A stretch of 64,000 nucleotides of DNA. It comes from Wolfiporia cocos (taxonomy: Eukaryota > Basidiomycota > Agaricomycetes > Polyporales > Phaeolaceae). A model generated the notes under the pieces. It made no database searches, had not been told where the DNA came from, and was given only the letters and a program-made list of their open reading frames with translations. The stretch's first letter is position 1; every line of letters starts with the position of its first letter. The stretch is taken from NCBI GenBank assembly GCA_029448655.1, contig JACCLO010000017.1, positions 186,001 through 250,000 of the forward strand, in the 5' to 3' direction. Positions 1 through 9,039 of the stretch are shown piece after piece. A program made the position numbers and the translations under genes.

Positions 1-643
1 GGACCGGTCCCGAATTTATCGTAGAATAGCACTTATAATGTGGTTACTTGAACCATGACTGACCAATTTACAATAAAACCAAAGTATTTAAGACCCCCTA
101 GAGTGGGTCTGCATCATGTATATACCACTGGCTATTAGGGTAAACACATCAGACAGAAGCTGATATGAATAGTTAAGTAACAACGAAAAACCTTCTGATT
201 TATGATACAATGAAGCACTGCTATTGTCTTGGGCAATGCTTGGCACATACAGGTTGTCCTCATATTATCACTAGTTTTGCTGACTGACATGCAGTTGTGT
301 ATTCTCCCATCCAGTAGTGTTAACACTCACATATTATGGTACACATGCATGGTGCATTCAATATCACCCAGTTATCGGCAGAGCGCTGCTTAGCGGTAGT
401 TATATGCTACTCATTGTGGCACATACAAAAATGCAACACATGATCTCATTTGAGGTGTGCAGTTACTGCAGTTTCATTACTGTGTGTTAACTTCAGTATA
501 CAATTTTACTTTCAGAAATCAAGAATCAGTGCACCATAGCCAATTTTTGGGCTGTACTTAGTATGTTCTGGTATATATTGAGTAGTAAGTACACTTTTGT
601 TGCAGTTTCTGACATATAAAACTATAGTTAAGTCAATAACCAC

Positions 644-1218
644 TGACACAGACTTACACGGGCTGTGCGACCTGCTATAGGCAGGGGATAAACCCAAGGC
701 CTTGCGACGAGACGGCGGCAAGTAACGACGTATGTAGAGGCATTCCCTCGGAATTAGGAAATCGTCGTACAGGATACTTGCATAGTCGGACCGCTACCAG
801 TCTAGCAGTAGAGGGCGCCCTAAGGCGAGTCGCACAACACGCAGTATAAGAAAGGAGCCAGAGGCCCAGTTGTCGAGAATCTTAGAGATGGGGAATAAGC
901 CCCATCTCGTCGTATCTTATATACATGCAAGAACGCTATGCTATGTGTCTACCCTTAAGTGCTGGCCTGTGCGCAGCACCGCCCTAACGGCTTAGGTAAG
1001 TAAGTACATAAGCAAGACATGTGATACATCGTGTGACCGTAACGTGAGTACCTGAGGCGCGCGCTATCCTACAGCGCTAACCATAACAGTCAGGTGACCT
1101 ACAAACTAGAGAGACTGACGTGGAGGTGACTGAGGCTCAGAGGGGCGGCGTACGCCTAGCGCCGCCCGTATAACCTATAGCGAGGGTTGTTAGATATCCC
1201 CCTGGATATTCTGTGACA
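644..1218 (-). repeat. 3' LTR of element I
   Basis: This is a 575-bp copy matching 2016-2590. On the plus strand it begins TGACACAG and ends CTGTGACA, the reverse complement of canonical TG...CA LTR ends. The preceding accac is one half of the TSD. It lies next to the polypurine tract, which marks it as the 3' LTR of a minus-strand element. Confidence 0.92.
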
Positions 1219-1261
1219 TTACCCCCCCTCCTAAAAAACGTCGTCCCTGACGTTCTACCTA

Positions 1262-1795
1262 TCATCCTACGATCCTCGCATCCTTGGTTAGCTGTTTAAC
1301 ACCTGGCCCATCCCTTGCAACGTAGAGTGGGGAGCATCCAAGTGGGCGGTCCGTCCGCCAGTGGAGCAGTAAAGAGCGCGCGCCTGCAGGAGAGCATTGG
1401 GAGCAAACCGTGACCATCCCTGTTTCCCTTACATCCCGCGACGTGAGCGTATGAGGTTCGTCAGAGGTGAGCGGGCCCATCGGAGGTTGTGGTAATGTGA
1501 CAAGCATTCCGCCTCCTAGGACTGACGCCGACGTGGCTGAGCGTGACGCGCCGACCTCGGGGTATGTGGTTTGCGCTGTCGGAGAGGTAGTTGGTCGTAG
1601 ATGTTGTTGTCTGACCTTCGTGACTGTCGGTGTGGGGTTGGAGACCCTTGCGGGTTCCTTCGCATACCCACTAGTCAAAGATTGTCGAGTTGGCTCCTGC
1701 CGCCCAGGATAATGGATGTCCTGCACTAGACCTCCACACGCACACTGCCTTGTCAGGCGAGTGGCGGCGGGCCCTCGAGCGCGGCTTATGGACAT
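1262..1795 (-). CDS. Hypothetical 177-aa ORF inside element I
   Basis: This is the longest ORF of the 797-bp internal region, on the element's sense strand. The protein is rich in Thr, Ser, Pro and Arg and shows no zinc knuckle, protease, reverse transcriptase or other motif I recognise. It may be a vestige of a gag region or a chance ORF in GC-rich DNA. An opposite-strand ORF at 1467-1712 overlaps it, which is typical of chance open frames here. Confidence that it is translated is low. Confidence 0.25.
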   Translation of the reverse strand: MSISRARGPAATRLTRQCACGGLVQDIHYPGRQEPTRQSLTSGYAKEPARVSNPTPTVTKVRQQHLRPTTSPTAQTTYPEVGASRSATSASVLGGGMLVTLPQPPMGPLTSDEPHTLTSRDVRETGMVTVCSQCSPAGARSLLLHWRTDRPLGCSPLYVARDGPGVKQLTKDARIVG

Positions 1796-2002
1796 TCGAT
1801 CCGGCTACCCAGTGTTCGGTGGGGGGCGGACTTACTTTCTCATTCCCTATGGCCGCTTTGCCTGGGTTAACGCTTCGTGGGGGCTCGTAAGACTACGGAC
1901 CTCTGGCGCTTCTACCAGAGGCTGCCCCGCCGCGTTGCCATGGCGACCTATAGGTAGAGAACCCTCGGCCCATGCGCGGGGACGCACGGGGGGAGGTAAG
2001 AT

Positions 2003-2014
2003 ATCTCTAAGATT
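2003..2014 (-). promoter_or_regulatory. Self-priming primer-binding site of element I
   Basis: Immediately inside the 5' LTR (2016-2590, minus strand) the sense sequence is TAATCTTAGAGAT. Twelve bases, AATCTTAGAGAT (plus strand ATCTCTAAGATT, 2003-2014), are exactly complementary to ATCTCTAAGATT in the LTR itself (2250-2261). That LTR segment lies about 30 nt after a TATA-like GTATATAAG (about 2289-2297, minus). The transcript 5' end would thus pair with the primer site, as in the Tf1 self-priming mechanism. Confidence 0.75.
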
Positions 2015-2015
2015 A

Positions 2016-2590
2016 TGACACAGACTTACACGGGCTGTGCGACCTGCTATAGGCAGGGGATAAACCCAAGGCCTTGCGACGAGACGGCGGCAAGTAACGA
2101 CGTATGTAGAGGCATTCCCTCGGAATTAGGAAATCGTCGTACAGGATACTTGCATAGTCGGACCGCTACCAGTCTAGCAGTAGAGGGCGCCCTAAGGCGA
2201 GTCGCACAACACGCAGTATAAGAAAGGAGCCAGAGGCCCAGTTGTCGAGAATCTTAGAGATGGGGAATAAGCCCCATCTCGTCGTATCTTATATACATGC
2301 AAGAACGCTATGCTATGTGTCTACCCTTAAGTGCTGGCCTGTGCGCAGCACCGCCCTAACGGCTTAGGTAAGTAAGTACATAAGCAAGACATGTGATACA
2401 TCGTGTGACCGTAACGTGAGTACCTGAGGCGCGCGCTATCCTACAGCGCTAACCATAACAGTCAGGTGACCTACAAACTAGAGAGACTGACGTGGAGGTG
2501 ACTGAGGCTCAGAGGGGCGGCGTACGCCTAGCGCCGCCCGTATAACCTATAGCGAGGGTTGTTAGATATCCCCCTGGATATTCTGTGACA
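2016..2590 (-). repeat. 5' LTR of element I
   Basis: This 575-bp LTR matches 644-1218. In sense orientation it has a TATA-like GTATATAAG near 2297-2289 and the presumed transcript start with the self-priming 12-mer at 2261-2250. The following accac (2591-2595) is the second half of the TSD. Confidence 0.92.
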
Positions 2591-2612
2591 ACCACTTGAT
2601 CGGTCCTGGACC

Positions 2613-3835
2613 TAGTGATGTGCCAGGCCCGGCTTTGGGCCATAGGCTGGGCCAGGCCAAGCCCTACTTGGCCGGGCCAGGCCGGGCCCTACACCACGGC
2701 TTGAGACAGCCCAGGGCCTGGCTTGTGTCTCAAGCCGGGCCGGGCCAAGCCATGAGCCCCGGGCCTGAAAGCTCTAACAGATAAAATGTCTAGTAACTAA
2801 GATATAAGGATATATATAGTAGCAGTATGCCATATTCCAATGTAGTATGTCTATATTTTTAAATTCAAGCAAAAGGATAGTCCCATGGATTGAATTCTTG
2901 GTGCTGAAGCCTGTCGCTCACTTTTGGGTGCCTATATGATGTGTCACAGAATATCCAGGGGGATATAGTAACAACCCTCGCTATAGGTTATACGGGCGGC
3001 GCTAGGCGTACGCCGCTCCTCTATGCCTCAGCCACCTCTACGTGCGTCTCTTTAGCTTGTTGGTCACCTGACTGTTAGGTTAGCGCTGTAGGGTAGCGCG
3101 CGTCTCATCACACTCACGTTACACGTCACACTAGGTATCACATGTCTTGCTTACGTACTTACTTACCTCAGCCGTTAGGGCGGTGCTGCGCACAGGCCAG
3201 CACTTAAGGGTAGACACTTAGCGTACCGTTCTAGCATGTATATAAGATACGACAGGAATGGGGCTTACTCCCCATCCTTAAGATTCTCGACGTTTGGGCC
3301 TCTGACTCCTCTCTCACATGTGCGCCGTGCGACTCGCCTTAGGGCGTCCTCTACTGCTTGACTGGTAGCGACTCGACTATGCAAGTATCCTATGCGATGA
3401 TCAAGTCATATCCGCGGGAATGCCCCTGTATACATCGCTGCTCGCCGTCATCTCGTCGCAAGACCTTGGGGGTTCTCCCCTGCCTATAGCAGGTCGCACA
3501 GCCTCTGTAAGTCTGTGTCATGATGCCCCATTTGGAAGGCACACCACAGAGCACCATGCCGGTGAAATGATGATTTCACACTATAATTCACTAATTATTG
3601 AAGATACTGGAGCTTGGCTTTGTCAGAACATAGTTGGAGAAGGTACATTATGAGTTTTTGTGACTACAATGATGATCATCCTCACAGTGCCAGGCCCCGG
3701 GCAAGCCCCAGGCCGGGCCTGGCCAAGCCGTGGGCCATCAATGGGGGCCCAGCCTGAGGTTTTGAAAAGCCAAGGCCGTCCAAAGCCGGGCCAAAGCCAG
3801 GGCTTTTGAGCCGGGCCGGGCCTGGCACATCACTA
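2613..3835. mobile_element. Second hAT-like MITE (GGCC-rich), nested in the first
   Basis: Terminal inverted repeats of at least 20 bp begin TAGTGATGTGCCAGGCCCGG at both ends. The element is flanked by an 8-bp duplication, cctggacc (2605-2612 and 3836-3843), which lies within the host MITE. The subterminal regions are packed with GGCCC/GGGCC repeats. The interior is interrupted by a solo LTR (2942-3520), and without it the element is about 640 bp. TAGTG ends and 8-bp TSDs are standard for hAT transposons. There is no transposase, so it is non-autonomous. Confidence 0.88.
2942..3520 (+). repeat. Solo LTR of the element I family
   Basis: It runs from TGTCACAGAATATCC to AGTCTGTGTCA, 579 bp, and is clearly homologous to the LTRs at 644-1218 and 2016-2590 but in the opposite orientation and diverged. 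It is flanked by the 5-bp duplication tgatg (2937-2941 and 3521-3525). It arose by LTR-LTR recombination after insertion into the MITE at 2613-3835. Confidence 0.93.
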
Positions 3836-4004
3836 CCTGGACCAGTCCAGACCAGTCCTAGGACTGCTATAGGACTGCGGTCCTACTTGGGACCGGTCTT
3901 CAGTCCGGTCCCTCATTGCCCATGGTGGTCTGGTCCTGGTCCTCGGTCCTCAGTCCTGCCCAAAACATGCAAAAGACCGGACCGGACCGGACCTCACAAC
4001 ACTA

Positions 4005-4869
4005 CTTCCAGTTGATAGCCTCGCTTGTGTTGGTGGGATCAGCAACAGCGCATTTCATGACATCCACCTCGAACTCACAGGAAAGGATGGGGTTCTCTTG
4101 TCACAGGAAGTGGAGCAGGACTGACCCAGAACTCTAGGGTCATCCCTCAACGCATAACGTCCCACTCCAAGCCTGACTCCCTAGACTAGGTCGACAGAGG
4201 GTCACCACGCCTAAGTTGAGGTCGAGGTACTTCAACAGACTAGTGAGTATTCAAAAGGAGCGCAGCAGGGGATAACGAGCAATGGAGGGCCTAAGCCCCA
4301 AAGTCGAGATTAAAAGGTCTGAGGCAAGAACGCCTCAAGACCCAAGCTTATATGTACATCAGGAGCACTGAACCAAAGGCCATATTGTCTACCCTAAAGC
4401 AACGCGGCCTGTGCACGTGCACCTACGAGTCATAGCCTAGAACACTTATCTAATGTACTATCTTATCTGTAAGAGATGTGCGTTATCTCCAGTAAGTACC
4501 GTGACGCCAATAAGGACATCACGTGCTCTATAGTTGTGAAGTCGTGAGTTTGACTCCCGGTAAAGCCAAAACATTTAATAAAGGAAATGTCACCAAATAA
4601 TGATGACAAGGACGCTGCCAATGTCTTCCCTGATGTGCAGGACCTTCTTCCAATTGATCGCCTCACTCATGTCGGTGGCTGTGGGTATGTCGCGCACCAT
4701 AATCTCATGCTCGAGTGAGTGGGTGAGCATGGGATTCTTGTGCTTGAGGAAGTGGAGGAGAACACTGCCGACATCCTTGCTGATGTGTAGGACATTAATG
4801 GCTTCGCTGGTGTCGGTGGTCGCCGGTAGGTCACGTGACATTATGCTGTGTTCGAGCAAGCGCTAGGGA
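4005..4869 (-). pseudogene. Remnant of a gene with tandem ~50-residue repeats, split by a solo LTR
   Basis: After removal of the LTR (4122-4608) the minus strand encodes about three imperfect copies of a ~50-residue unit. Each carries SEAIN, then LHI..D(V/I)GSVLLHFL, a basic patch, NP(M/I)L, and an acidic stretch ending near ATDMSEAIN. The unit nearest 4080 has an in-frame TGA where the other units have Lys (HFL-stop-QENP against HFLKHKNP), compatible with CGA-to-TGA. I do not recognise the family. The first MITE is inserted at its 4005 edge. Function is unknown, and it appears to be a decayed host gene or transposon cargo. Confidence 0.45.
4122..4608 (-). repeat. Solo LTR, family H
   Basis: On the plus strand it reads TGACCCAG...GATGACA (487 bp) and is flanked by the TSD aggac (4117-4121 and 4609-4613). 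In sense orientation it has a TATA-like tract (TGTACATATAAGC) followed by a TTGAGGCG/CGCCTCA hairpin-like stretch, as in related LTRs at 5406-5872, 28368-28764 and 42876-43337. Near its sense start it carries an antisense tRNA T-arm-like CCGGGAGTCAAACTC. Confidence 0.85.
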
Positions 4870-5390
4870 CTTAGCCATTCCCGTCAGCTCACTGCTACAA
4901 CTCGCTCTAGCTGTGCACTGAGCATAAGGGAATCCCAGCTTGTAGGCTGGTTGCACTGCCTTTGTGAGTCTGTGTCAATCACCCGAGCAGCATTGAAGGA
5001 GGAGGACACAGATGGATTGGACATTGATGATGATGAGAAGTTTGAATTACCAGTTCATATCAAATTTCCTCTGTCATAAGCAAACAGCATGTGGAGGAGA
5101 AGGTGTGCCTGCTGCTGGCACACTCCCAATGACACACACCCTTCACCACCATTGTGTGGTGGCCCCCTTTATATGCAATGCCTGGCACCAAATGTGGTGT
5201 ACCAGTCATCAGCAAAACTACAATGTCCTTAATCTGCTTTAATTGCCTTGTTTCAGACAATCAAGATGTAAAGTCACTCAGTTATGGACAACTTATTCCA
5301 GTAGATTCACTTTTTAAGTCAGCTGATTCAGATAGATCAAGACATGATTCATATGAGTCAAGATTGCAATTATGACACAAACAAAGGTAG
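4870..5390. other. Unassigned stretch with an LTR 3'-end-like fragment
   Basis: There is no supportable gene. A sequence ending GTGAGTCTGTGTCA at about 4978 resembles the 3' end of the TGTCAC-type LTRs in this window, but no matching 5' end or TSD was found, so it is at most a truncated LTR. Weak ORFs at 5012-5242 and 5154-5375 resemble nothing I know. The stretch ends with ggtag, the TSD of the solo LTR that follows. Confidence 0.3.
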
Positions 5391-5405
5391 TGTCACATGC
5401 CAATT

Positions 5406-5872
5406 TGTCACAGTTTTTGTGGCGTTAGGCTAACTGCCATACCCCGGGTCGAACCCCGGTCCTCTTGTCCCTAGTCACATGACCAATCCTTCGTAGTGTA
5501 GCGGTTAAGCATAGCATCCCAGTAGTTAATACATAGGTCATCTGATATGGCTTAGTCAGCGGCGCTACAGCGCCAGCGCACGTCCCCTTACTTTAGGGTA
5601 GTACTTACATAGTAGTGCGTCTGACCCCTCATGTATATAAGCCTGCGACTGAGGTCTTACAACCTCAGTCTTGATATCATCGACGTTGGGGCGTGTCCCT
5701 CAGCTTATGCTATACCTCTGCGTGCTGCGCTGGCGACGACCACTACTTCTTAGTTATGGTCTGACTATGAGCGACCCTCATCCAGCCACCCTTGAAGACC
5801 TTTGGTCTTAGGCCTTAGGCGTTGCGTCCTAGGCCCCGGGCATGAGCCGTACGTATGACATATTCTGTGTCA
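5406..5872 (+). repeat. Solo LTR, family D
   Basis: It runs from TGTCACAGTTTTTGTGG to TATTCTGTGTCA (467 bp) with TSD caatt (5401-5405 and 5873-5877). A TATA-like CATGTATATAAGCC lies near 5631. Near the sense start it carries an antisense T-arm-like CCGGGTCGAACCCCGG, and about 60 nt further a D-arm-like GTAGTGTAGCGGTTAAGCA. A relative is at 16837-17278. Confidence 0.92.
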
Positions 5873-6247
5873 CAATTTCAAGTCTTTAGGCACAGTACCT
5901 TTGCTGATCATCGAGAGCACCCCCAAGGCTGGAAATCCAATGCCTCAGCTAGATCTAAGCCTACATATGTACAATCACGGGCACTAACTAACAGCATCAC
6001 CAGCCACGCCTAAGAACCTTAGTCCCAGACCACACGTCCAGTCCAGCACGAAGCCAATAGCAGTCATGTGACCCCAACCAACCACAATGAGCCCAGTAGC
6101 ACCTAACCAGACCAACCCCTTGCTACCTGGACCACACCTCATCAGGTCATGACCATACAGACTCACAGCTAGGACCACGTCCACCCAACCAACCAAATCC
6201 TACACCTCCCATCTCCACGAATCACAGCCATTACTGGCTACATGGTC

Positions 6248-6946
6248 TGTCACAGATTTGGGACATGCCACTATTTTTCCCGTATTTTTACCTATTTATC
6301 TGGTATTTCTACGACCTTGTAGACATTTACGCTGCTAAGCGCCCGTCTACACGTACACGCAACCAAACAACACGTACACAACGCGGTATACGTCCACTTG
6401 TCATAACAACACGTACACAACACGCTTGTACGCGTCAATGACTCAGCGGACTAACCTCCGGAGTCACGCGCCTTACTCATATCCCGGTACCGGGCTATGT
6501 CAGTACAATTGGATAAGCGGCCCGCTCGTTATCACATGCCAATGACCTTACGATTACTCATATTCCGATACCGGTACATAAGAATCACATGCATGGCTTA
6601 CTAACGTAGCTACAGCCACTTCCACAACATGGACCTACGGTCCAAACAAACGATCTTACTGGTGCGGCCATTACCGGCGCACATGGTCTATTGTAGTTTA
6701 CGACTTAACCATATTAGTTATGTCTGCGCACAGACCACCTTCATGTTTGGCTCCCTTACCGGTAACCAAACAAAGCATGTATATAAGTAGGGCTATCACT
6801 GCGGATAAGCCTTAGATTTGTTCTCTGCATTCGCACAGTTACATACCATCTCTGCTTGCGCCCACTAGCCTCCTCACCAACCTTCTGCAACCTCTTCAAG
6901 TCGCCTATAAGGTTATAGTGTGAGTCCCACAGTCTAGTCTGTGTCA
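6248..6946 (+). repeat. 5' LTR of Gypsy1
   Basis: It is 699 bp, TGTCACAGATTTGGG...GTCTGTGTCA, matching 15554-16252 with no difference that I could see. It contains the promoter (TATA-like near 6780) and the presumed transcript start at about 6814. Confidence 0.96.
6780..6824 (+). promoter_or_regulatory. TATA box and presumed transcript start with self-primer, Gypsy1 LTR
   Basis: TATATAAG at 6780-6787 is followed about 30 nt later by AGATTTGTTCT (6814-6824). This 11-mer is complementary to AGAACAAATCT just inside the LTR. If transcription starts near 6812-6814, the RNA 5' end can fold onto the primer site. The start position is inferred from TATA spacing. Confidence 0.65.
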
Positions 6947-6948
6947 TA

Positions 6949-6959
6949 AGAACAAATCT
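6949..6959 (+). promoter_or_regulatory. Self-priming primer-binding site of Gypsy1
   Basis: AGAACAAATCT starts 3 nt after the LTR end (6946) and is the exact reverse complement of AGATTTGTTCT at 6814-6824. No tRNA 3'-end complement (TGG...) is present at the usual place. The layout matches Tf1-type self-priming. Confidence 0.75.
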
Positions 6960-7967
6960 CCCCCATACCCCCACCCTTGCGCTTGCGCTTGGGTCTGGGT
7001 TTCTATCCTACAGGGGCTATTACTTGTTGCTGCGCACATCCCTTTCTGCCTGACAAGGCGATTGGGGTGATAGTTGAGATCTGGGGGATACATCACCATT
7101 CTCGGCAGAGGATTGGCAACCAGGGAAGCCACACCGCCTTTTTAGGCAGGAGGCCTACCTAACCCGGACTCCAGGGTCAAGGAGACATGGTCCTCGCTGA
7201 CAAGCTTGGACTATGCGCGGTTAAGACCCGCCTGTGGAGAAAAGGGGACGGTCTGCCTGTGTGCGCCCAACCCCCTGTCATGGCAAGCGCTGTTCAGCGC
7301 CCCATCACTATCCACAGGGTCATCATTATGATGGCATGGGAATTTTCCAAAGCCGCCTCCCAGGCGTAAGGGACCTGCTTTGAACCCGTTATGGGAAAAG
7401 CAGTGAGGGGGGTGACGTAAAAAATCACCCTGCCATAGGTCACTTGCGGTAGCCAATAGCATAAGTCCTCCGGGCAGCTCGGCGTGCGAGCATGGGTCAA
7501 ACGGATTTGGGGCCCCATTGGAAGAGAAGCGCGTGGCCCACTCCTTCGGGATGTGGAGCGCTGCTGTCTCGCGATCTTAGATCGACAATGGTTTTTTAGC
7601 CCTGATGTGACACCCATGTGGGTACAGACGGCAACCTCATTGTTGAAGCATGGACAGGCTAAGGGATGAAAAATCCCAGCCACTTTCCGGCATCGTCCCT
7701 CCGGGGCGGTGTCGTGTATCCGAATCCCAATCATCTGACCCAGGAACCGGCCTGGCAGTCAGCAACTCTACCCCTGGAGTCGGCGCCTCTGACCGTTAGG
7801 GTCATGCGAATATCCGCGCCGTCTCGGCACAGGGTTTGCGCGCAACATAAGAGTAATTATGCCCCGTAGTACACCTTCTTTGCTCCTGAAAAGGAGTCCA
7901 CTACCCTACCTTACATAATCCCTTTCATTCCTGTTCTTGGACGTATCACTGGGAAACTTCGTTTCTC
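6960..7967 (+). other. Long 5' leader of Gypsy1
   Basis: About 1 kb lies between the primer site and the first ORF without a convincing coding frame. ORFs here overlap on both strands and look fortuitous. Parts (about 7311-7640) are recognisably similar to the leader region of element C (about 21720-22120, opposite orientation), including GAATTTTCCAAAGCCGCC-like and AGCTCGGCGTGCGAGC-like tracts. Conservation between an autonomous and a non-autonomous element suggests a cis-acting RNA function such as packaging or translation control, which is inference. Confidence 0.5.
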
Positions 7968-8891
7968 ATGAAAGCTGCACTTTCTAGAATCATGCCCCGC
8001 GTTACCCGTCGCACCCGTGGCTCCTCCACTGCCCCCTACGTTAAACCGGCGAAGCGGTCCCTTCTCAGCCGCATCGACACCACCGACATTCCTCGGGCAG
8101 AGGACGTCACATACACCCTTCCTGTAAAGGAAGATTACACCGGGAAGCTCCATCTTTGGGAGATTCCCGTCCACATGCCAAAGCACATTGCTGAGGCTGG
8201 GAAACCCGCTCCTCGACCTCCCAAACCAGTTCCGCTCGCCAAGCGTATCTGGACAGAGGAAGAGAAGCTAGCCGCTTCCATTACCGCCATGGAGAACTTA
8301 ATTGAACTCCGCGAACTCAACAAGCTTAAGCTCGCCCGCGATAAGCTGAATAAGCGAATCGCCGCCAAACAAGCCGCCAAGGAAGCCAAGCAGGCAGCTT
8401 CTTCACTGGCCCTCCGTCTCTCCAGCCCGGCGGCCGGACCTTCCGTTCCGGCCAACCACAAGATTCTCGACCCTTCCCTCGTCTTCGGGAAGAAGAAGCC
8501 TCTCCAAGCATGCGACCAAGTTATTCCCATGCTAGAAGGCACTCTCACTCGTCTCACTCCTCTCGCCAACCATCCCCCTAATTACCCAGGCTTCCATATG
8601 GAAAACGACATGCGTTTCCATACTATGGTAGTAGAATTGGAGGACTTGGTGGATAACGTAAAGGATAGAGCGAGACGGGGGAGGATCACCAATAGAGACT
8701 GGAGAATTATGAAAAAGTATTGCAAACAGCTCGGCAATATTTCCTTTTTGGATTGGCGTACGGACTTAGCTCGTATCGTAGCAGAATGCATAGCGCTACA
8801 AATTACTTTTGCCTTCGGTGTAACACCACCTGACAAGGTGGCAGGGCCCTCAACTACTTCGGTAGAAGAGGATATACTCGCGATTGTATAG
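7968..8891 (+). CDS. Gypsy1 extra ORF upstream of gag (307 aa, unknown)
   Basis: This uninterrupted 307-codon ORF precedes gag by 148 nt. The N-terminus is strongly basic (RVTRRTRG, PAKRSLLSR) and is followed by a Pro-rich segment (residues ~78-92). Residues ~95-150 form a Lys/Ala/Leu-rich region likely to be a charged helix or coiled coil. A Ser/Pro/Ala linker follows, then a C-terminal domain (~195-290) with alternating hydrophobic and basic residues. No zinc knuckle, protease or enzyme motif is visible. Met1 or Met9 could be the start. It is not a homologue of the Gag that follows as far as I can see. In a young element a clean frame of this length implies selection. The role is unknown: an accessory nucleic-acid-binding or capsid-related protein is possible. 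Confidence 0.75.
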   Translation: MKAALSRIMPRVTRRTRGSSTAPYVKPAKRSLLSRIDTTDIPRAEDVTYTLPVKEDYTGKLHLWEIPVHMPKHIAEAGKPAPRPPKPVPLAKRIWTEEEKLAASITAMENLIELRELNKLKLARDKLNKRIAAKQAAKEAKQAASSLALRLSSPAAGPSVPANHKILDPSLVFGKKKPLQACDQVIPMLEGTLTRLTPLANHPPNYPGFHMENDMRFHTMVVELEDLVDNVKDRARRGRITNRDWRIMKKYCKQLGNISFLDWRTDLARIVAECIALQITFAFGVTPPDKVAGPSTTSVEEDILAIV

Positions 8892-9039
8892 TAGAAATAC
8901 TATCATCTTTTAACTCTGAAATAGAGTGCGAGTGTGATCTATAACGAAAGTTGCAGTTTTCAAAACCCAATCCCTTCTTAAGAATCTAAGACAATGAGTA
9001 ACCGGAAACTAACATTCGTCACAAACAGATTCACAAAAA

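Larger units (their letters stand above)
644..2590 (-). mobile_element. Small non-autonomous LTR retrotransposon (element I), LTRs read as identical
   Basis: Two 575-bp direct repeats (644-1218 and 2016-2590) flank 797 bp and are themselves flanked by the 5-bp duplication accac (639-643 and 2591-2595). In minus orientation each LTR starts TGTCACAGAATATCC and ends TGTGTCA. A polypurine tract (minus strand AGGAGGGGGGTAA, 1219-1231) abuts the 3' LTR, and a self-priming site abuts the 5' LTR. There is no gag, protease or reverse transcriptase, so it must borrow proteins from another element. I read the two LTRs as identical, which implies recent insertion. A solo LTR of the same family lies at 2942-3520. 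Confidence 0.93.
1..4004. mobile_element. hAT-like MITE, left end outside window, interrupted by nested insertions
   Basis: The right end at 3959-4004 reads on the minus strand as TAGTGTTGTGAGGTCCGGTC and matches the left end of the complete element at 57254-58245, including the following CTTTTGCATGTTTTGGGC. Bases 1-640 match the reverse complement of the interior of that element (for example the tract near 210-235 against 57845-57880). The element therefore runs from before the window to 4004. It was broken by an LTR element (644-2590, TSD accac) and by a second MITE (2613-3835, TSD cctggacc), with its own sequence resuming at 2596-2612 and 3844-4004. Both termini are rich in GGTCC/GGACC repeats. 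The hAT assignment rests on the TAGTG terminus and the 8-bp TSD of the complete relative. No transposase is encoded. Confidence 0.72.

Noticed and set aside
7211..7734. Minus-strand ORFs of 83 and 146 codons in the Gypsy1 leader
   Set aside because: They are antisense to the element, have no recognisable motif, and overlap plus-strand ORFs of similar length.
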